Shown: piece after piece, positions 1-10,279 of the stretch
Layout: every line of letters begins with the position of its first letter
Position numbering within the stretch: position 1 is the first letter of the stretch
From: Lachnospiraceae bacterium
GTDB lineage: Bacteria; Bacillota; Clostridia; Lachnospirales; Lachnospiraceae
DNA: 64,000 nucleotides
NCBI GenBank assembly: GCA_910575075.1
Contig: CAJTCY010000009.1
Coordinates: 113,768 to 177,767, forward strand
Direction: 5' to 3'
The notes under the pieces: generated by a model
Database searches by the model: none
Seen by the model: the letters and a program-made list of their open reading frames with translations, nothing else
What the model was told of the DNA's origin: nothing
Program-made: the position numbers and the translations under genes

Positions 1-3000
1 GAGGGAGCGATGGCAAGCACCTCAAACATTAAAAATATCAGTTCTACCTCATCTAATAATATGTCCATGGTAGTGCTGGAATTTGAACAGACTGCAAATA
101 TGGATTCTGTTACGGTAGAGATGAGGGAAAGCCTGGACCAGATCAGCGGCTACTGGCCAGAAGAGGTGGGTAACCCTATCATAATGAAATTGAATCCTGA
201 TATGATGCCGATTATGATTGCGGCAGTAGAAGCGGAGGATATGGATGATATTCAAATCAGTGAATATGCAGAAAAGGATCTGATTCCAGAAGTTAAGAGC
301 GTTGAAGGTGTTGCTTCTGTATCAGGGACTGGATTAATTGAAGAATCTGTGCATGTGACCTTAAACCAGGATAAAATTGATTCCGTAAATGAAAAAATTA
401 TGGCTTCTCTGGATGAAAAATTTTCAGATGCAGAAAATGAAATAAATTCTGCAGAAAATGAAATCAGCAGTGGTAAAAACGAACTGGAAAGCGGCCAGAA
501 GAAGATGGCAAATCAGATCAGCGACGCTCAGAATCAATTGAACGATAAGAAAATTGAGTTATTTCAGACGGAGACAGACCTCAATAATAAGCTTGCACAG
601 CTGCGGGAAACAAAGACAAAGACGGAACAAGGCATTGAGACGTTAAAAGCATTGCAGGACCAGGTGCAGGTTCTGGTGGAAAATAAGACAAAACTGGAAA
701 ATGGAATTGCGGCAATGCAGGAAATGCAGCAGGATACGGCAGAGATGGAAGGGCAGCTTGCCAAAGTGGAAGCAGGGCTTACCAAAATCAAATCTGAACT
801 TGCAGCACAGGAAGGCAGCAGTTTAAAGGAAAATGCTTCTGACGAAAAACTGATCTCCTATATTTCCAAATCACTGGCGGAGGCGGAACAGGGACTGGTG
901 CAGATCAACGGTGGTATTGCGGCAATGGAGACAGGGCTTCAAAGTGTTGCCGAAGGCAAAAACACCATCAATCAGACCCTTGCCACCATAAACCAGAGCC
1001 AGATTGCAGGTTCTGTGGAAATGGGAAGCGCATCTGCGCAGCTTGCCAGCGGAGAAGATAAATTAAAGGAATCCAGAGAGAGTTTTGAGGACAGTAAAGA
1101 GGAAGCATATGACGCAGCAGATTTAAATCAGATCCTTACGATGGAAACCCTTACCAATATTCTGACAGCACAGAATTTCTCTATGCCGGCAGGATATATT
1201 ACAGATGAAGGGGAACGTTACATGGTGCGTGTGGGAGATGCTGTCGACAGTGTGAAAGCGCTGCAGGACATGGTGCTGATGGATCTTGGCATGGACGGCG
1301 TGGAAGTGATTCATCTGTCTGATGTGGCTGATATTGCGGTGACAGACAATTCTGAGGATTCCTATGCAAGGCTGAATGGAAAACCAGGCATTATGCTGTC
1401 AGTGGAGAAACAGACGGGTTATTCCACCGGGGATGTTACGAAGCGTGTTTATGATAAATTTGACAGTCTTAGAAAGGCAGATGACAAGCTTACTGTATCT
1501 GTATTGATGGATCAGGGCATCTACATAGACATGATTGTGGATTCCGTTTTGAACAACATGATTTTCGGCGCGATTCTTGCAATTATTATTTTGCTCATAT
1601 TCCTCAAAGACATAAAGCCAACGCTGGTAATCGCATGTTCTATCCCTGTTTCCGTGATTTTTGCCGTGGTACTCATGTATTTCAGCGGGGTGACATTGAA
1701 TATGATTTCACTGTCGGGCCTTGCGCTGGGCATCGGTATGCTGGTAGATAACTCCATTGTGGTAATTGAAAATATTTATCGTATGCGGGGGGAAGGTCTG
1801 TCGTCAAGGAAAGCGGCTGTGGAAGGAGCAAAACAGGTAAGCGGCGCCATCACAGCTTCTACGCTGACAACCGTCTGTGTATTTGCTCCCATCGTATTTA
1901 CAGAAGGAATCACCAGGCAGCTCTTTGTTGATATGGGACTGACGATTGCCTATTCACTGCTGGCCAGTTTGATTATCGCCTTGACGTTTGTTCCTATGAT
2001 GGGTTCTAAAATGTTGAAAAAGACGAAAAATATTAAGCATCCATGGTTTGAAAAGTTCCAGGAAATTTACGGTGCGGTACTTGGAAAGCTTCTTAAGGTG
2101 AAACCTTTGGTGCTTCTGGTAATGATTGGGCTTCTGGCGCTGAGCATGAAATTGTGTCTGGCAAGGGGAACGGTATTTATGCCGGAAATGGAGAGTACTC
2201 AGATGAGTGTTGAGATTGTGCCGCCAGAAGATTCAGAATTTTCAGAAGCGTGTGAGCTTGCTGACCAGGTGACAGAGAAGATCCAGACGATTGAGGATGT
2301 GGAATCTGTTGGAGCCATGGCAGGAGGCGGAGGCGTTGCTTCTGGCATTATGGGAGGCGGAAACAGCAATGGAAATAATATCAATCTCTATATTATTTTA
2401 AAAGAAGAAAAAGAACTGACGAATGAAAAGATTGCGGAAGAGATCAAAGAACTGACCAAAGACCTGAAGGGTGAAATCAATGTCAGCAGTTCCATGATGG
2501 ATATGGGAATGCTGGCTGGAGATGGACTGACCGTGCAGATTAAGGGAAGAGAACTGGAAAAACTGCAGAAAATTGCACAAGATGTCAAAGACATTGTGGA
2601 AAAAGTTGAGGGAACAGCGGAGGTATCCACTGGAGCAGAAGACACAGAAAATGAATTTCGTATTACGGTAGATAAAGAAAAAGCTGCCAAGTACGGCATG
2701 ACAGTAGCCCAGATTTACCAGCTTGTCAATGAACAGATGAAAAATGAAACCAAAGACGCGACGATTTCCACAGATATTAAGGACTACGATATCTATCTGG
2801 AAACGGTGGAGCAGAGCGAAGCTTCCATAGAATCTCTAAAAAAACTGACCTTCACCTATCAGGACAAAGAAAGCGGAGAAGAATCGAAGATTGCACTTTC
2901 TTCGGTGGCGGAATTTGAAGAAATGAGCAGCTTGCTGTCTATTTCCAGAGACGGACAGGAACGCTATGTCAATGTAACCGCAGCTATTGACAAGGGCTTT

Positions 3001-3621
3001 AACGTAGGTCTGGTGGGCGAAGCAGTGGATAAAGCAGTCAGAGATTATGATCTTCCGGAAGGTTATACCATCAAGATGAAAGGGGAGGATGAGAGCATCA
3101 ATGAGGCAATGGAGCAGCTGATGCTGATGCTGGTACTGGCAATTGCATTTATCTACCTGATCATGGTGGCTCAGTTCCAGTCCTTAAAGGCACCCTTTAT
3201 CATTCTCTTTACCATACCTCTTGCATTGACAGGGGGATTTGGCGCTTTGCTGATTTCCGGCAATGAGATGAGTATTATTGCCATGATTGGATTTATCATG
3301 CTCGTGGGCGTCATTGTAAATAATGGTATTGTGATGGTGGAATATATTAATCAGCTCCGCCGGCAAGGTGTGGACAAACGGGAGGCAATCGTAACAGCAG
3401 GAAAGACCCGTCTGCGCCCCATTCTTATGACAGCGATGACGACGATTCTTGCGATGTCAACCATGGCGCTGGGGTCTGATATGGGATCTGATATGTCAAG
3501 ACCGATGGCGATTGTTACCATAGGAGGAATGATTTATGGAACACTTATGACTCTGGTGGTAGTTCCCTGCATTTATGACTTGTTTTACAGCAATAAGAGT
3601 ATGGTAGAGGAAGAGATCTGA
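1..3621 (+). CDS. RND-family (HAE1/AcrB-like) efflux permease, 5' end outside the window
   Basis: Proton-driven efflux permease of the cytoplasmic membrane. The reading frame is open from base 1 (E-G-A before the first Met at 10), and the usual N-terminal TM1 and first porter segment are missing, so the gene begins upstream of the window. Seen: a multi-TM block around nt 1540-2020 containing the GIGMLVDNSIVVIENI-type motif of RND pumps, a second TM block around nt 3110-3580 with the matching V-x-NNGIVMVEYIN motif, and two large extracytoplasmic portions. An unusual Gln/Glu/Lys-rich coiled-coil stretch (about nt 420-1120) is inserted in the first extracytoplasmic domain; Gram-positive RND pumps often carry such an insertion. 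A TetR regulator follows with a 1-nt overlap, implying an operon. Substrate unknown. Confidence 0.93.
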   Translation, partial: EGAMASTSNIKNISSTSSNNMSMVVLEFEQTANMDSVTVEMRESLDQISGYWPEEVGNPIIMKLNPDMMPIMIAAVEAEDMDDIQISEYAEKDLIPEVKSVEGVASVSGTGLIEESVHVTLNQDKIDSVNEKIMASLDEKFSDAENEINSAENEISSGKNELESGQKKMANQISDAQNQLNDKKIELFQTETDLNNKLAQLRETKTKTEQGIETLKALQDQVQVLVENKTKLENGIAAMQEMQQDTAEMEGQLAKVEAGLTKIKSELAAQEGSSLKENASDEKLISYISKSLAEAEQGLVQINGGIAAMETGLQSVAEGKNTINQTLATINQSQIAGSVEMGSASAQLASGEDKLKESRESFEDSKEEAYDAADLNQILTMETLTNILTAQNFSMPAGYITDEGERYMVRVGDAVDSVKALQDMVLMDLGMDGVEVIHLSDVADIAVTDNSEDSYARLNGKPGIMLSVEKQTGYSTGDVTKRVYDKFDSLRKADDKLTVSVLMDQGIYIDMIVDSVLNNMIFGAILAIIILLIFLKDIKPTLVIACSIPVSVIFAVVLMYFSGVTLNMISLSGLALGIGMLVDNSIVVIENIYRMRGEGLSSRKAAVEGAKQVSGAITASTLTTVCVFAPIVFTEGITRQLFVDMGLTIAYSLLASLIIALTFVPMMGSKMLKKTKNIKHPWFEKFQEIYGAVLGKLLKVKPLVLLVMIGLLALSMKLCLARGTVFMPEMESTQMSVEIVPPEDSEFSEACELADQVTEKIQTIEDVESVGAMAGGGGVASGIMGGGNSNGNNINLYIILKEEKELTNEKIAEEIKELTKDLKGEINVSSSMMDMGMLAGDGLTVQIKGRELEKLQKIAQDVKDIVEKVEGTAEVSTGAEDTENEFRITVDKEKAAKYGMTVAQIYQLVNEQMKNETKDATISTDIKDYDIYLETVEQSEASIESLKKLTFTYQDKESGEESKIALSSVAEFEEMSSLLSISRDGQERYVNVTAAIDKGFNVGLVGEAVDKAVRDYDLPEGYTIKMKGEDESINEAMEQLMLMLVLAIAFIYLIMVAQFQSLKAPFIILFTIPLALTGGFGALLISGNEMSIIAMIGFIMLVGVIVNNGIVMVEYINQLRRQGVDKREAIVTAGKTRLRPILMTAMTTILAMSTMALGSDMGSDMSRPMAIVTIGGMIYGTLMTLVVVPCIYDLFYSNKSMVEEEI

Positions 3622-4235
3622 TGGAAGAAAAAATATATCCGCCTAAAGTAAGGGCAATGTATGAAGCAGTGCTGGAGCTGTTTGCGTCTGGCAGGGAACT
3701 GAGCACTTTGAAAGTGTCTGAGATTACCTCGCGGGCGGGAATCGGAAAAGGGACGGCGTACGAGTATTTTTCCACAAAAGAAGAAATTATTGTGGGCGCT
3801 ATTGAATATGAGGCCACAAGGCATTTTCAGGTAATTATCAAGCTTTTGGAAGAAGGGCAGACCTTACCGGAAATTATTTCAAAAGGCCTGGATATGCTGG
3901 AAGAGGCAAATGAAAAATATCATGGACTGGCAGTGCTGGAGAAAATTATCAGCGACAGTACCATAAATGGTGGAATTTTGTTAAAGGAAATAGAAAAATA
4001 TAAGGAAGAATATGAACCATGCGCCCGCATGACCCAGCGGCTGATGAAGCTGGTAAAAGACAGTGACGGCATTCAGGAGACGAATCCCTGGAAAGTATGG
4101 GGAGCTGTCTTATCCCAATATATGCTTTATGCGCTCTATCTGGTCCATCGTGAGAGAATGAAAGGGATCAGCAGGGAGGAGGCCAGAGCGTTTGTGTATC
4201 AGAATATTTTGAAAATATTAGGTGGAACTACTTGA
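3621..4235 (+). CDS. TetR/AcrR-family transcriptional regulator
   Basis: 204-aa one-domain repressor of TetR type. The N-terminal helix-turn-helix is visible at about residues 25-50 (KVSEITSRAGIGKGTAYEYF), followed by an all-helical ligand-binding/dimerisation region. The ATG overlaps the TGA of the efflux gene by one base (TGATG), so the two are translationally coupled. By family logic it probably represses the efflux operon and is released by a pump substrate; the operator would lie upstream of the window. The 3' end of the gene overlaps the promoter assigned to valS. Effector unknown. Confidence 0.9.
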   Translation: MEEKIYPPKVRAMYEAVLELFASGRELSTLKVSEITSRAGIGKGTAYEYFSTKEEIIVGAIEYEATRHFQVIIKLLEEGQTLPEIISKGLDMLEEANEKYHGLAVLEKIISDSTINGGILLKEIEKYKEEYEPCARMTQRLMKLVKDSDGIQETNPWKVWGAVLSQYMLYALYLVHRERMKGISREEARAFVYQNILKILGGTT

Positions 4236-4260
4236 CAATTTTTCTTATTACTTTTAAGAT
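4232..4260 (+). promoter_or_regulatory. sigma-A promoter for valS
   Basis: TTGACA at 4232-4237, 17-bp spacer, TAAGAT at 4255-4260. The -35 box overlaps the stop codon of the TetR gene. Confidence 0.75.
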
Positions 4261-4283
4261 GAAGAGAAAGGTAGTGCCAAGAC

Positions 4284-4317
4284 ACGCCCTTTACCGGAAC
4301 TGGGTAAGGGGCGTTTT
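4284..4317 (+). terminator. Hairpin with short T-run in the valS leader
   Basis: ACGCCCTTTACC (4284-4295) pairs with GGTAAGGGGCGT (4303-4314) across a 7-nt loop and is followed by TTT. It lies downstream of the valS promoter, so it could terminate the efflux operon or attenuate valS. I see no T-box specifier or the conserved T-box antiterminator motif in the short leader. Confidence 0.55.
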
Positions 4318-4372
4318 CACTGAATACAGACGCTTATATAAATGAAGTGATGCGTTAAAGGAGAGAATTATC

Positions 4373-7021
4373 ATGAATAGAGAACTGGCCAAAACTTACG
4401 ATCCGAAAGATATTGAAGACCGTCTTTATCAGAAATGGGAAGAGAATAAATATTTTCATGCAAAGGCTGACAAGAGCAGAAAACCTTTTACCATTGTGAT
4501 GCCGCCGCCTAATATAACCGGACAGCTTCATATGGGACACGCGCTGGACAATACCATGCAGGATATTCTGATTCGTTACAAGCGTATGCAGGGATATAAT
4601 GCCCTCTGGCAGCCTGGCACGGACCATGCCTCTATTTCTACAGAGGTCAAAGTTATTGAAGCTCTCAAAGAACAGGGGATTGACAAGAAGGAACTCGGCA
4701 GAGAAGGATTTTTGGAAAAGGTATGGGAGTGGAAAGAAGAATACGGCGGGCGTATTATTAAACAATTGAAGAAATTAGGTTCTTCAGCGGACTGGGACAG
4801 AGAACGTTTTACTATGGATGAGGGCTGTTCCCATGCTGTGCAGGAGGTTTTTATTAAACTGTACAATAAGGGGCTGATTTACAAAGGTTCCCGCATTGTC
4901 AACTGGTGTCCAGTGTGCAAAACTTCTATTTCAGATGCAGAAGTAGAGCATGAGGAACAGGATGGATTTTTCTGGCACATCAATTATCCGGTCAAAGGAG
5001 AAGAAGGCAGATTTGTTGAGATTGCCACCACCAGGCCGGAAACGCTTCTGGGAGATACGGCAGTGGCTGTCAATCCGGAAGATGAACGGTATCAGGATAT
5101 AATCGGCAAAACGTTGGTTCTGCCCCTGGTGGGCCGTGAGATTCCTGTCGTGGCAGATCATTATGTGGACAAAGAATTTGGGACAGGGTGTGTGAAAATT
5201 ACGCCGGCACATGACCCCAATGACTTTGAGGTCGGAAAACGCCATAATCTGCCAGAAATCAATATCATGAATGATGATGCCACCATCAACGAGAACGGGG
5301 GCAGATATGCAGGTATGGACCGCTATGAAGCCAGAAAAAGGATGGTCCAGGAACTGGAAGAACAGGGGCTTCTGGTTAAAATTGTACCTCATTCCCATAA
5401 TGTGGGAACACACGACAGGTGCAGCACGACAGTGGAGCCAATGGTGAAGCAGCAGTGGTTTGTGAAAATGGATGAGCTGATTAAACCTGCGGTGGAAGCA
5501 GTTAAAAATGGTGATATCACACTTTTGCCGGAGCGTATGGATAAGACATATTTCAATTGGACAGATAATATCAGAGACTGGTGTATTTCCAGGCAGCTCT
5601 GGTGGGGACACCGGATTCCAGCTTACTATTGCACGGAATGCGGGGAATTTACAGTGGCAAGAGAGAACCCTGGGAAATGTCCGAAATGCGGCTGTGCGCA
5701 TATGATACAAGATGAAGATACGCTGGATACATGGTTTTCCTCTGCGCTGTGGCCGTTTTCCACACTGGGATGGCCAGAGAAGACAGAGGATCTGGATTAT
5801 TTCTATCCCAATGATGTGCTGGTAACTGGTTATGATATTATCTTCTTCTGGGTAATCCGTATGATTTTTTCCGGTTATGAACAGATGGGAGAAGCGCCGT
5901 TTAAGACAGTATTGTTCCATGGTCTGGTACGGGATTCGCAGGGACGCAAGATGAGCAAATCTCTTGGAAATGGGATTGATCCTCTGGAAGTTATTGATAA
6001 GTATGGCGCTGATGCACTGAGACTGACGCTGATTACCGGAAATGCTCCGGGCAATGATATGCGTTTTTATTGGGAACGTGTGGAGGCATCCCGGAATTTT
6101 GCTAACAAAGTATGGAATGCTTCCCGTTTCATTATGATGAATATCGGTGAAGAGAAGCTGGCCGAGCCGTCTGTCAATCAGCTTGAGATAGAAGATAAAT
6201 GGATTTTGTCCAGGGTTAACACCCTTGCCAGGGATGTCACCGAGAATATGGATAAATTTGAGATGGGAATTGCGGTTCAAAAGGTCTATGATTTTATCTG
6301 GGATGAATTCTGCGACTGGTATATTGAGATTGCAAAGACCAGGACCTTTAAAAAAGAAGAAAATCCGGAATCAGCCAAGGTGGCAATGTGGACCCTGAAA
6401 ACGGTTCTGATACAAGCATTAAAGCTGCTGCATCCCTGCATGCCTTTTATTACAGAAGAAATTTTCTGTACGCTGCAGGACGAAGAACCAACGATTATGT
6501 TATCCAGGTGGCCGGAATACAGAGAAGAGTATCATTTCGCACAGGCAGAAGAGGCAGTGGAGCATGTGAAGGACCTGGTAAAAGGAATCCGCAATACCAG
6601 AACAGCAATGGAAGTTCCGCCCAGCAGAAAGGCGAAGGTATTTATTGTAACTGCGGATTGTGAATTGAAAGATACATTTGAGAGCATGAAAACGGCCTAC
6701 AGCCTGCTTGCCAGCGCGAGCGAGATTCAGGTACAGGAGGATAAAACGGGTATCGGCGAGGATGCGGTATCGGTGGTGATTCCCGGCGCTGTGGTGTATC
6801 TTCCCCTGGAAGACCTGGTGGATTTTGAGAAAGAAAAGGAACGCCTCTTGAAGGAAAAGGAGCGCCTTGTAAAAGAGCTTTCCCGCTCCAGAGGAATGCT
6901 CTCCAATGAAAAATTCCTGAATAAGGCGCCGGAGAAGAAGGTACAGGAAGAGAAGGAAAAATTGGCGAAATATGAGCAGATGATGGCTCAGGTGGAAGAA
7001 CGCCTGTTACAGATGAAATAG
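4373..7021 (+). CDS. valS: Valyl-tRNA synthetase
   Basis: Class I aminoacyl-tRNA synthetase charging tRNA-Val in the cytoplasm. 882 aa, full length for the bacterial family. The HIGH-type motif reads HMGH at residues 53-56, after the PPPNITG signature; KMSKS is at 526-530. The CP1 editing domain lies between them ([11 protein letters not shown] at about 220). The C-terminal 70 residues are a Lys/Glu-rich coiled coil as in other ValRS (the Val-tRNA synthetase arm). The start is preceded by a GGAGAG ribosome site. Transcribed as a single gene from its own promoter; the DUF342 gene after it has a separate promoter. Confidence 0.98.
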   Translation: MNRELAKTYDPKDIEDRLYQKWEENKYFHAKADKSRKPFTIVMPPPNITGQLHMGHALDNTMQDILIRYKRMQGYNALWQPGTDHASISTEVKVIEALKEQGIDKKELGREGFLEKVWEWKEEYGGRIIKQLKKLGSSADWDRERFTMDEGCSHAVQEVFIKLYNKGLIYKGSRIVNWCPVCKTSISDAEVEHEEQDGFFWHINYPVKGEEGRFVEIATTRPETLLGDTAVAVNPEDERYQDIIGKTLVLPLVGREIPVVADHYVDKEFGTGCVKITPAHDPNDFEVGKRHNLPEINIMNDDATINENGGRYAGMDRYEARKRMVQELEEQGLLVKIVPHSHNVGTHDRCSTTVEPMVKQQWFVKMDELIKPAVEAVKNGDITLLPERMDKTYFNWTDNIRDWCISRQLWWGHRIPAYYCTECGEFTVARENPGKCPKCGCAHMIQDEDTLDTWFSSALWPFSTLGWPEKTEDLDYFYPNDVLVTGYDIIFFWVIRMIFSGYEQMGEAPFKTVLFHGLVRDSQGRKMSKSLGNGIDPLEVIDKYGADALRLTLITGNAPGNDMRFYWERVEASRNFANKVWNASRFIMMNIGEEKLAEPSVNQLEIEDKWILSRVNTLARDVTENMDKFEMGIAVQKVYDFIWDEFCDWYIEIAKTRTFKKEENPESAKVAMWTLKTVLIQALKLLHPCMPFITEEIFCTLQDEEPTIMLSRWPEYREEYHFAQAEEAVEHVKDLVKGIRNTRTAMEVPPSRKAKVFIVTADCELKDTFESMKTAYSLLASASEIQVQEDKTGIGEDAVSVVIPGAVVYLPLEDLVDFEKEKERLLKEKERLVKELSRSRGMLSNEKFLNKAPEKKVQEEKEKLAKYEQMMAQVEERLLQMK

Positions 7022-7046
7022 AAAATGTAAAAAAAAAATAAAAATA

Positions 7047-7075
7047 TTGAAAAATTTCTTGAATCTTGTTAGAAT
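7047..7075 (+). promoter_or_regulatory. sigma-A promoter for the DUF342 gene
   Basis: TTGAAA at 7047-7052, 17-bp spacer, TAGAAT at 7070-7075, about 55 bp upstream of the start codon in an AT-rich gap. Confidence 0.6.
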
Positions 7076-7128
7076 AATATATATAGCGGTATTTTTCACA
7101 GAAATTCCATGCGAAGGGGGAATCTGTA

Positions 7129-8490
7129 ATGACAGCATTGACGAGAGATGATCCAAAGGTTCGTTTTAGTAATGACAGTATGAAAGCTTTTCTTTATTTG
7201 CCGAGACCGGATTTTGAAGGCTATAATTTAGATGATATTACAGAGATTCTACGGCAGAGCGGCATATCTTATGGAATAAAAGAACAGAAAGTTCGTGATA
7301 TGATAGAGCAGCAGATTTATAATCAGGAAGTCCTTATTGCAGAAGGAGATCAGGCAGTAGATGGGATAGACGGTTATTATGATTATAAATTTGACATGAA
7401 TTTTAGCAAGAAACCTAAAGTGAGACCAGATGGTTCGGTGGATTACTGGAGCATTAAGATGGTAGAGATGGTCACAGAGGGACAGGTAATTGCAGAATAC
7501 CATAAGGCAGTGCAGGGTAAGGACGGCATGAATCTGAAAGGCAAACCGGTTCTGGCTAAGCGCGGGAGAGATTTAGTTCCGCTCAAGGGTAAAGGATTTG
7601 AGCGCTCAGAAGACGGTCTGACCTATACTTCTCTGATGGATGGTAAAATTGACAAGAATGGAGACAGGATTGTAATTCTGCCGGTATATGAGATAAATGG
7701 CGATGCAGATTTGAATGTAGGAAATATTGATTTCCGCGGAGACGTTATCATTCACGGCAGCATCTGCAGCGGTCTGATTGTCAAGGCAACAGGGACAGTG
7801 ACGGTAGACGGAATTGTAGAAGGAGCCAGTATCGAGGCAGGCAAAGACATTGTACTTCGGAGCGGAGTCATGGGAGCTTCCAGGGCAGTGATTAACAGTA
7901 AAGGAAATATTTCAGCCAAGTTCTTTGAATATACGCGTGTACATGCCAATGGAACAATTCAGGCGGATGTATTTTTGAACTGTCAGGTATCCTGCGGTGA
8001 GAGCATTATTCTGAATGGAAGAAAAGCAAGCATTATCGGAGGCGAAGTAGGTGCAATTCAGAGTATTGAGGCAGATATTCTGGGCAGTGACGGTGAAGTG
8101 AGCACTAACGTGAAGATTGGAAATGATCTTGCAGTACGGCGCAGGATTGGTATTTTGCAGAATAAGATTCAGGTAGAGAAGGAAAATCTTGCCAAGATTG
8201 AAGAAGGTTTGAAGATTTTGCAGGAAAAGAAGAACGATCCCAGACGTACGGATCTTCTGCGTGTGAAAATTCGCGATACTGCATTATTGGCGGGAGACAC
8301 TGCAGAACTGGAGAAACTGGAAGATCAGGTAGCCCGCGCCAAAGGAGGCACCATTCGAGTGAATGGTTATGTATATCCAGGTGTCTGTGTAGAGATTGAT
8401 GAACTGCGGGTATTGGTAAAAGAGAAACAAAAGAGACTTGAATTTGTGCGAAAGCAGGATAGGATCCTCATGTGCGCGCTGGAAGCATAG
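7129..8490 (+). CDS. DUF342/FapA-family protein
   Basis: 453-aa cytoplasmic protein of the DUF342 (FapA) family. The N-terminal third is a mixed alpha/beta region. The middle (about 180-330) shows the repeated short beta segments with regular Gly spacing typical of the FapA right-handed beta-helix (for example GDVIIHGSICSGLIVKATG, then GTVTVDGIVEG and AGKDIVLRSGVMG). A coiled coil (about 340-430) closes the protein. Members are widespread in Clostridia; a role as a polar or flagellar-associated scaffold has been proposed for relatives, but none can be assigned here. Stand-alone gene with its own promoter and a strong terminator. Confidence 0.85.
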   Translation: MTALTRDDPKVRFSNDSMKAFLYLPRPDFEGYNLDDITEILRQSGISYGIKEQKVRDMIEQQIYNQEVLIAEGDQAVDGIDGYYDYKFDMNFSKKPKVRPDGSVDYWSIKMVEMVTEGQVIAEYHKAVQGKDGMNLKGKPVLAKRGRDLVPLKGKGFERSEDGLTYTSLMDGKIDKNGDRIVILPVYEINGDADLNVGNIDFRGDVIIHGSICSGLIVKATGTVTVDGIVEGASIEAGKDIVLRSGVMGASRAVINSKGNISAKFFEYTRVHANGTIQADVFLNCQVSCGESIILNGRKASIIGGEVGAIQSIEADILGSDGEVSTNVKIGNDLAVRRRIGILQNKIQVEKENLAKIEEGLKILQEKKNDPRRTDLLRVKIRDTALLAGDTAELEKLEDQVARAKGGTIRVNGYVYPGVCVEIDELRVLVKEKQKRLEFVRKQDRILMCALEA

Positions 8491-8502
8491 TCTCTCAGAG
8501 AT

Positions 8503-8544
8503 AAGGCATCTGTCAGCCGTTTGGGAAGGCAGATGCCTTTTTAA
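8503..8544 (+). terminator. Rho-independent terminator after the DUF342 gene
   Basis: AAGGCATCTG (8503-8512) pairs perfectly with CAGATGCCTT (8530-8539), followed by TTTTT. Confidence 0.85.
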
Positions 8545-8547
8545 TAT

Positions 8548-8637
8548 TCTATAGGAAAAAATTGCCGCGCGAAAGCGTGAAAGTGTCTTTCTATAGTATA
8601 AAAGGAGTATGCGCTAAAGTGCTGCTCGCGGCAAAAT
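8548..8637. repeat. Intergenic palindromic repeat, copy 1
   Basis: Bounded by CTATAGGAAA and TTTCTATAG, with an inner CGC-GAAA-GCG hairpin and the segment AAGTGTCTT. The same layout recurs at 11656-11737, with shared flanking text ending in TCGCGG. It codes for nothing visible and sits just after a terminator; it looks like a REP/MITE-type dispersed element. Confidence 0.6.
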
Positions 8638-8709
8638 GGGCGGTCTCAAAAGTCCTCTGTTCTGTAGAAATTTGTCATACGAAAATTCAAAGATTTCTTT
8701 GAATAGGGC

Positions 8710-8738
8710 TGGATTTCAGTACGTTAGTGTATTATAAT
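8710..8738 (+). promoter_or_regulatory. Possible folC promoter
   Basis: Consensus TATAAT at 8733-8738 with a weak -35 (TGGATT, 8710-8715) at 17 bp. It is the only good -10 between the repeat and folC. Confidence 0.4.
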
Positions 8739-8812
8739 GTCCACGAAAGCATTGGACAGCGGAACCGAGAGGGCAGTGGGAAATGTTTGTGACAGCGAAG
8801 GGATAAACATGG

Positions 8813-10120
8813 ATGAGAACTTATGAAGAAATTGTGGAATTCATTTTGGAAATTCCTAAATTTACAAAAAAAAATAATTTGCAACATACCAGAATACTGT
8901 TGGAACGGCTGGGAAATCCCCAGGAGAAATTTCAGGTAATTCATGTGGCGGGAAGTAACGGAAAGGGAAGCGTCTGTGCCTGTATTGACAGTGTGCTGCG
9001 CCAGGCAGGGAAAAAAACAGGTATGTTTACTTCTCCGCATCTGGTATTCATGGAAGAAAGGTTTGTTGTAGAAGGAAAGCCCTGTGACAGAGATCTTTTT
9101 GTAAAAGCAGCAGAGCAGGTGGCAAAGGCAGCAGAAGATATGCTGCAGAAAGGGCTGCCTTATCCAACGTTTTTTGAATATATTTTCGCAATGGGCATGA
9201 TAATTTTTGCAGAACAGCAGGTGGAATATGCTGTTCTGGAGACGGGGCTGGGAGGCAGGCTGGATGCTACAAATGTGGTAAAACAGCCTGTTCTCACTGT
9301 GATAACCTCAATCAGCCTGGAACATACAGAAATTCTGGGACATACCATTTCTGAAATTGCTTCGGAGAAAGCAGGGATATTAAAAAAGCATGTTCCGGCA
9401 GTATATGACGCTTCATTGCCAAAGGTGCGTACAGTAATTGAAAATTATGCATCCAGTCTGGAGTGTCCCCTGTACCCTGTCTTTCCCAGTGAGATTAAGA
9501 TTTTATTAAACAATGGAAAAAAGATTGCATTTTCTTATGATTCTGGTTATGATATTACTGAGCTGGAGATACCGTTTGCAGCGCCTTATCAGGTTGGAAA
9601 CGCAGCTCTTGCCCTGCGGGCGGTGCAGTGCCTGATGAAAAACGATTGTATATCCAAACAGGCAGTCCGCCAGGGATTTGCTCAGGTGAAATGGAAAGGC
9701 AGAATGCAGCAGGCAGATACAGAGGTGTATTTTGACGGAGCGCATAATTTGGAGGGAATTGAAAAATTTCTGGAGGCGGCAGCTCTGATCAGCAAAAACC
9801 CGGCAGTTTTGCTGTTCTCCATGGTGAAGGAAAAGGATTACCTGCATGCGGCAGACCGTCTGCTTGCCGAGAGGAACTGGGAAGAGATTATTCTGACTAC
9901 AGTTCCGGGAATACGGGGAATTGACGCCGGAGATCTGGCAGAGATTTTTGAAAAAAAAGCGAAAGAGAGACAGGACACCGTCAAGATTACAGAAATCGGA
10001 GAGATTGAGGCAGCATATGCCTATGCCTTGTCGGTTAAAAAAACAGGACAGGTTCTGTTTTGTGCAGGTTCTCTCTATCTTATAGGTGAATTAGAACGAA
10101 TAACAGGAGGTATGTCATGA
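8813..10120 (+). CDS. folC: Folylpolyglutamate synthase / dihydrofolate synthase
   Basis: Mur-ligase-family enzyme that adds glutamate to (dihydro)folate or dihydropteroate using ATP, in the cytoplasm. 435 aa, normal length. The P-loop AGSNGKGS is at residues 46-53, then the conserved TSPHL segment, the FEYIFAMG segment and the VLETGLGGRLDATN motif. SLEHTEILG and the EKAGILK segment (carbamylated-lysine region) follow; the C-terminal domain starts near residue 295 with the FDGAHN motif. An ATG at 8809 opens only a 4-codon frame; 8813 is supported by the upstream AAGGG. Overlaps the next small gene by 4 nt (ATGA). Confidence 0.96.
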   Translation: MRTYEEIVEFILEIPKFTKKNNLQHTRILLERLGNPQEKFQVIHVAGSNGKGSVCACIDSVLRQAGKKTGMFTSPHLVFMEERFVVEGKPCDRDLFVKAAEQVAKAAEDMLQKGLPYPTFFEYIFAMGMIIFAEQQVEYAVLETGLGGRLDATNVVKQPVLTVITSISLEHTEILGHTISEIASEKAGILKKHVPAVYDASLPKVRTVIENYASSLECPLYPVFPSEIKILLNNGKKIAFSYDSGYDITELEIPFAAPYQVGNAALALRAVQCLMKNDCISKQAVRQGFAQVKWKGRMQQADTEVYFDGAHNLEGIEKFLEAAALISKNPAVLLFSMVKEKDYLHAADRLLAERNWEEIILTTVPGIRGIDAGDLAEIFEKKAKERQDTVKITEIGEIEAAYAYALSVKKTGQVLFCAGSLYLIGELERITGGMS

Positions 10121-10260
10121 TTGACTTTGAAGAAGAATTAAAGAAATTTAAGCCCAGCTTGGAAGTGGAAGAGGCAGAGGACGCCATATATGACAGGGAT
10201 TTAACGGATATGACAGATATTATGCAGGAAATTTTAAGAGAAGCAAGACAACATCGTTAG
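10117..10260 (+). CDS. Small acidic protein translationally coupled to folC
   Basis: A 47-aa frame beginning MIDFEEELKKF and ending EARQHR. It overlaps folC by ATGA, has an AACAGGAGG ribosome site 6 nt upstream and ends cleanly before the next gene's own ribosome site. The composition is strongly acidic in the first two thirds and predicted helical. I recognise no family. The position between folC and a TPR protein, with perfect coupling signals, argues that it is real rather than chance. Confidence 0.65.
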   Translation: MIDFEEELKKFKPSLEVEEAEDAIYDRDLTDMTDIMQEILREARQHR

Positions 10261-10279
10261 TGAGTGAGGAAGGAATAAT

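Noticed and set aside
4218..4320. Possible T-box leader before valS (GGTGGAAC near 4221)
   Set aside because: The motif is inside the TetR coding end, upstream of the promoter's start point, and no specifier loop or antiterminator pairing is visible.
4931..6280. Minus-strand open frame of 449 codons within valS
   Set aside because: The plus frame is an unmistakable valyl-tRNA synthetase; the minus frame has His/Ile/Phe-biased antisense composition.
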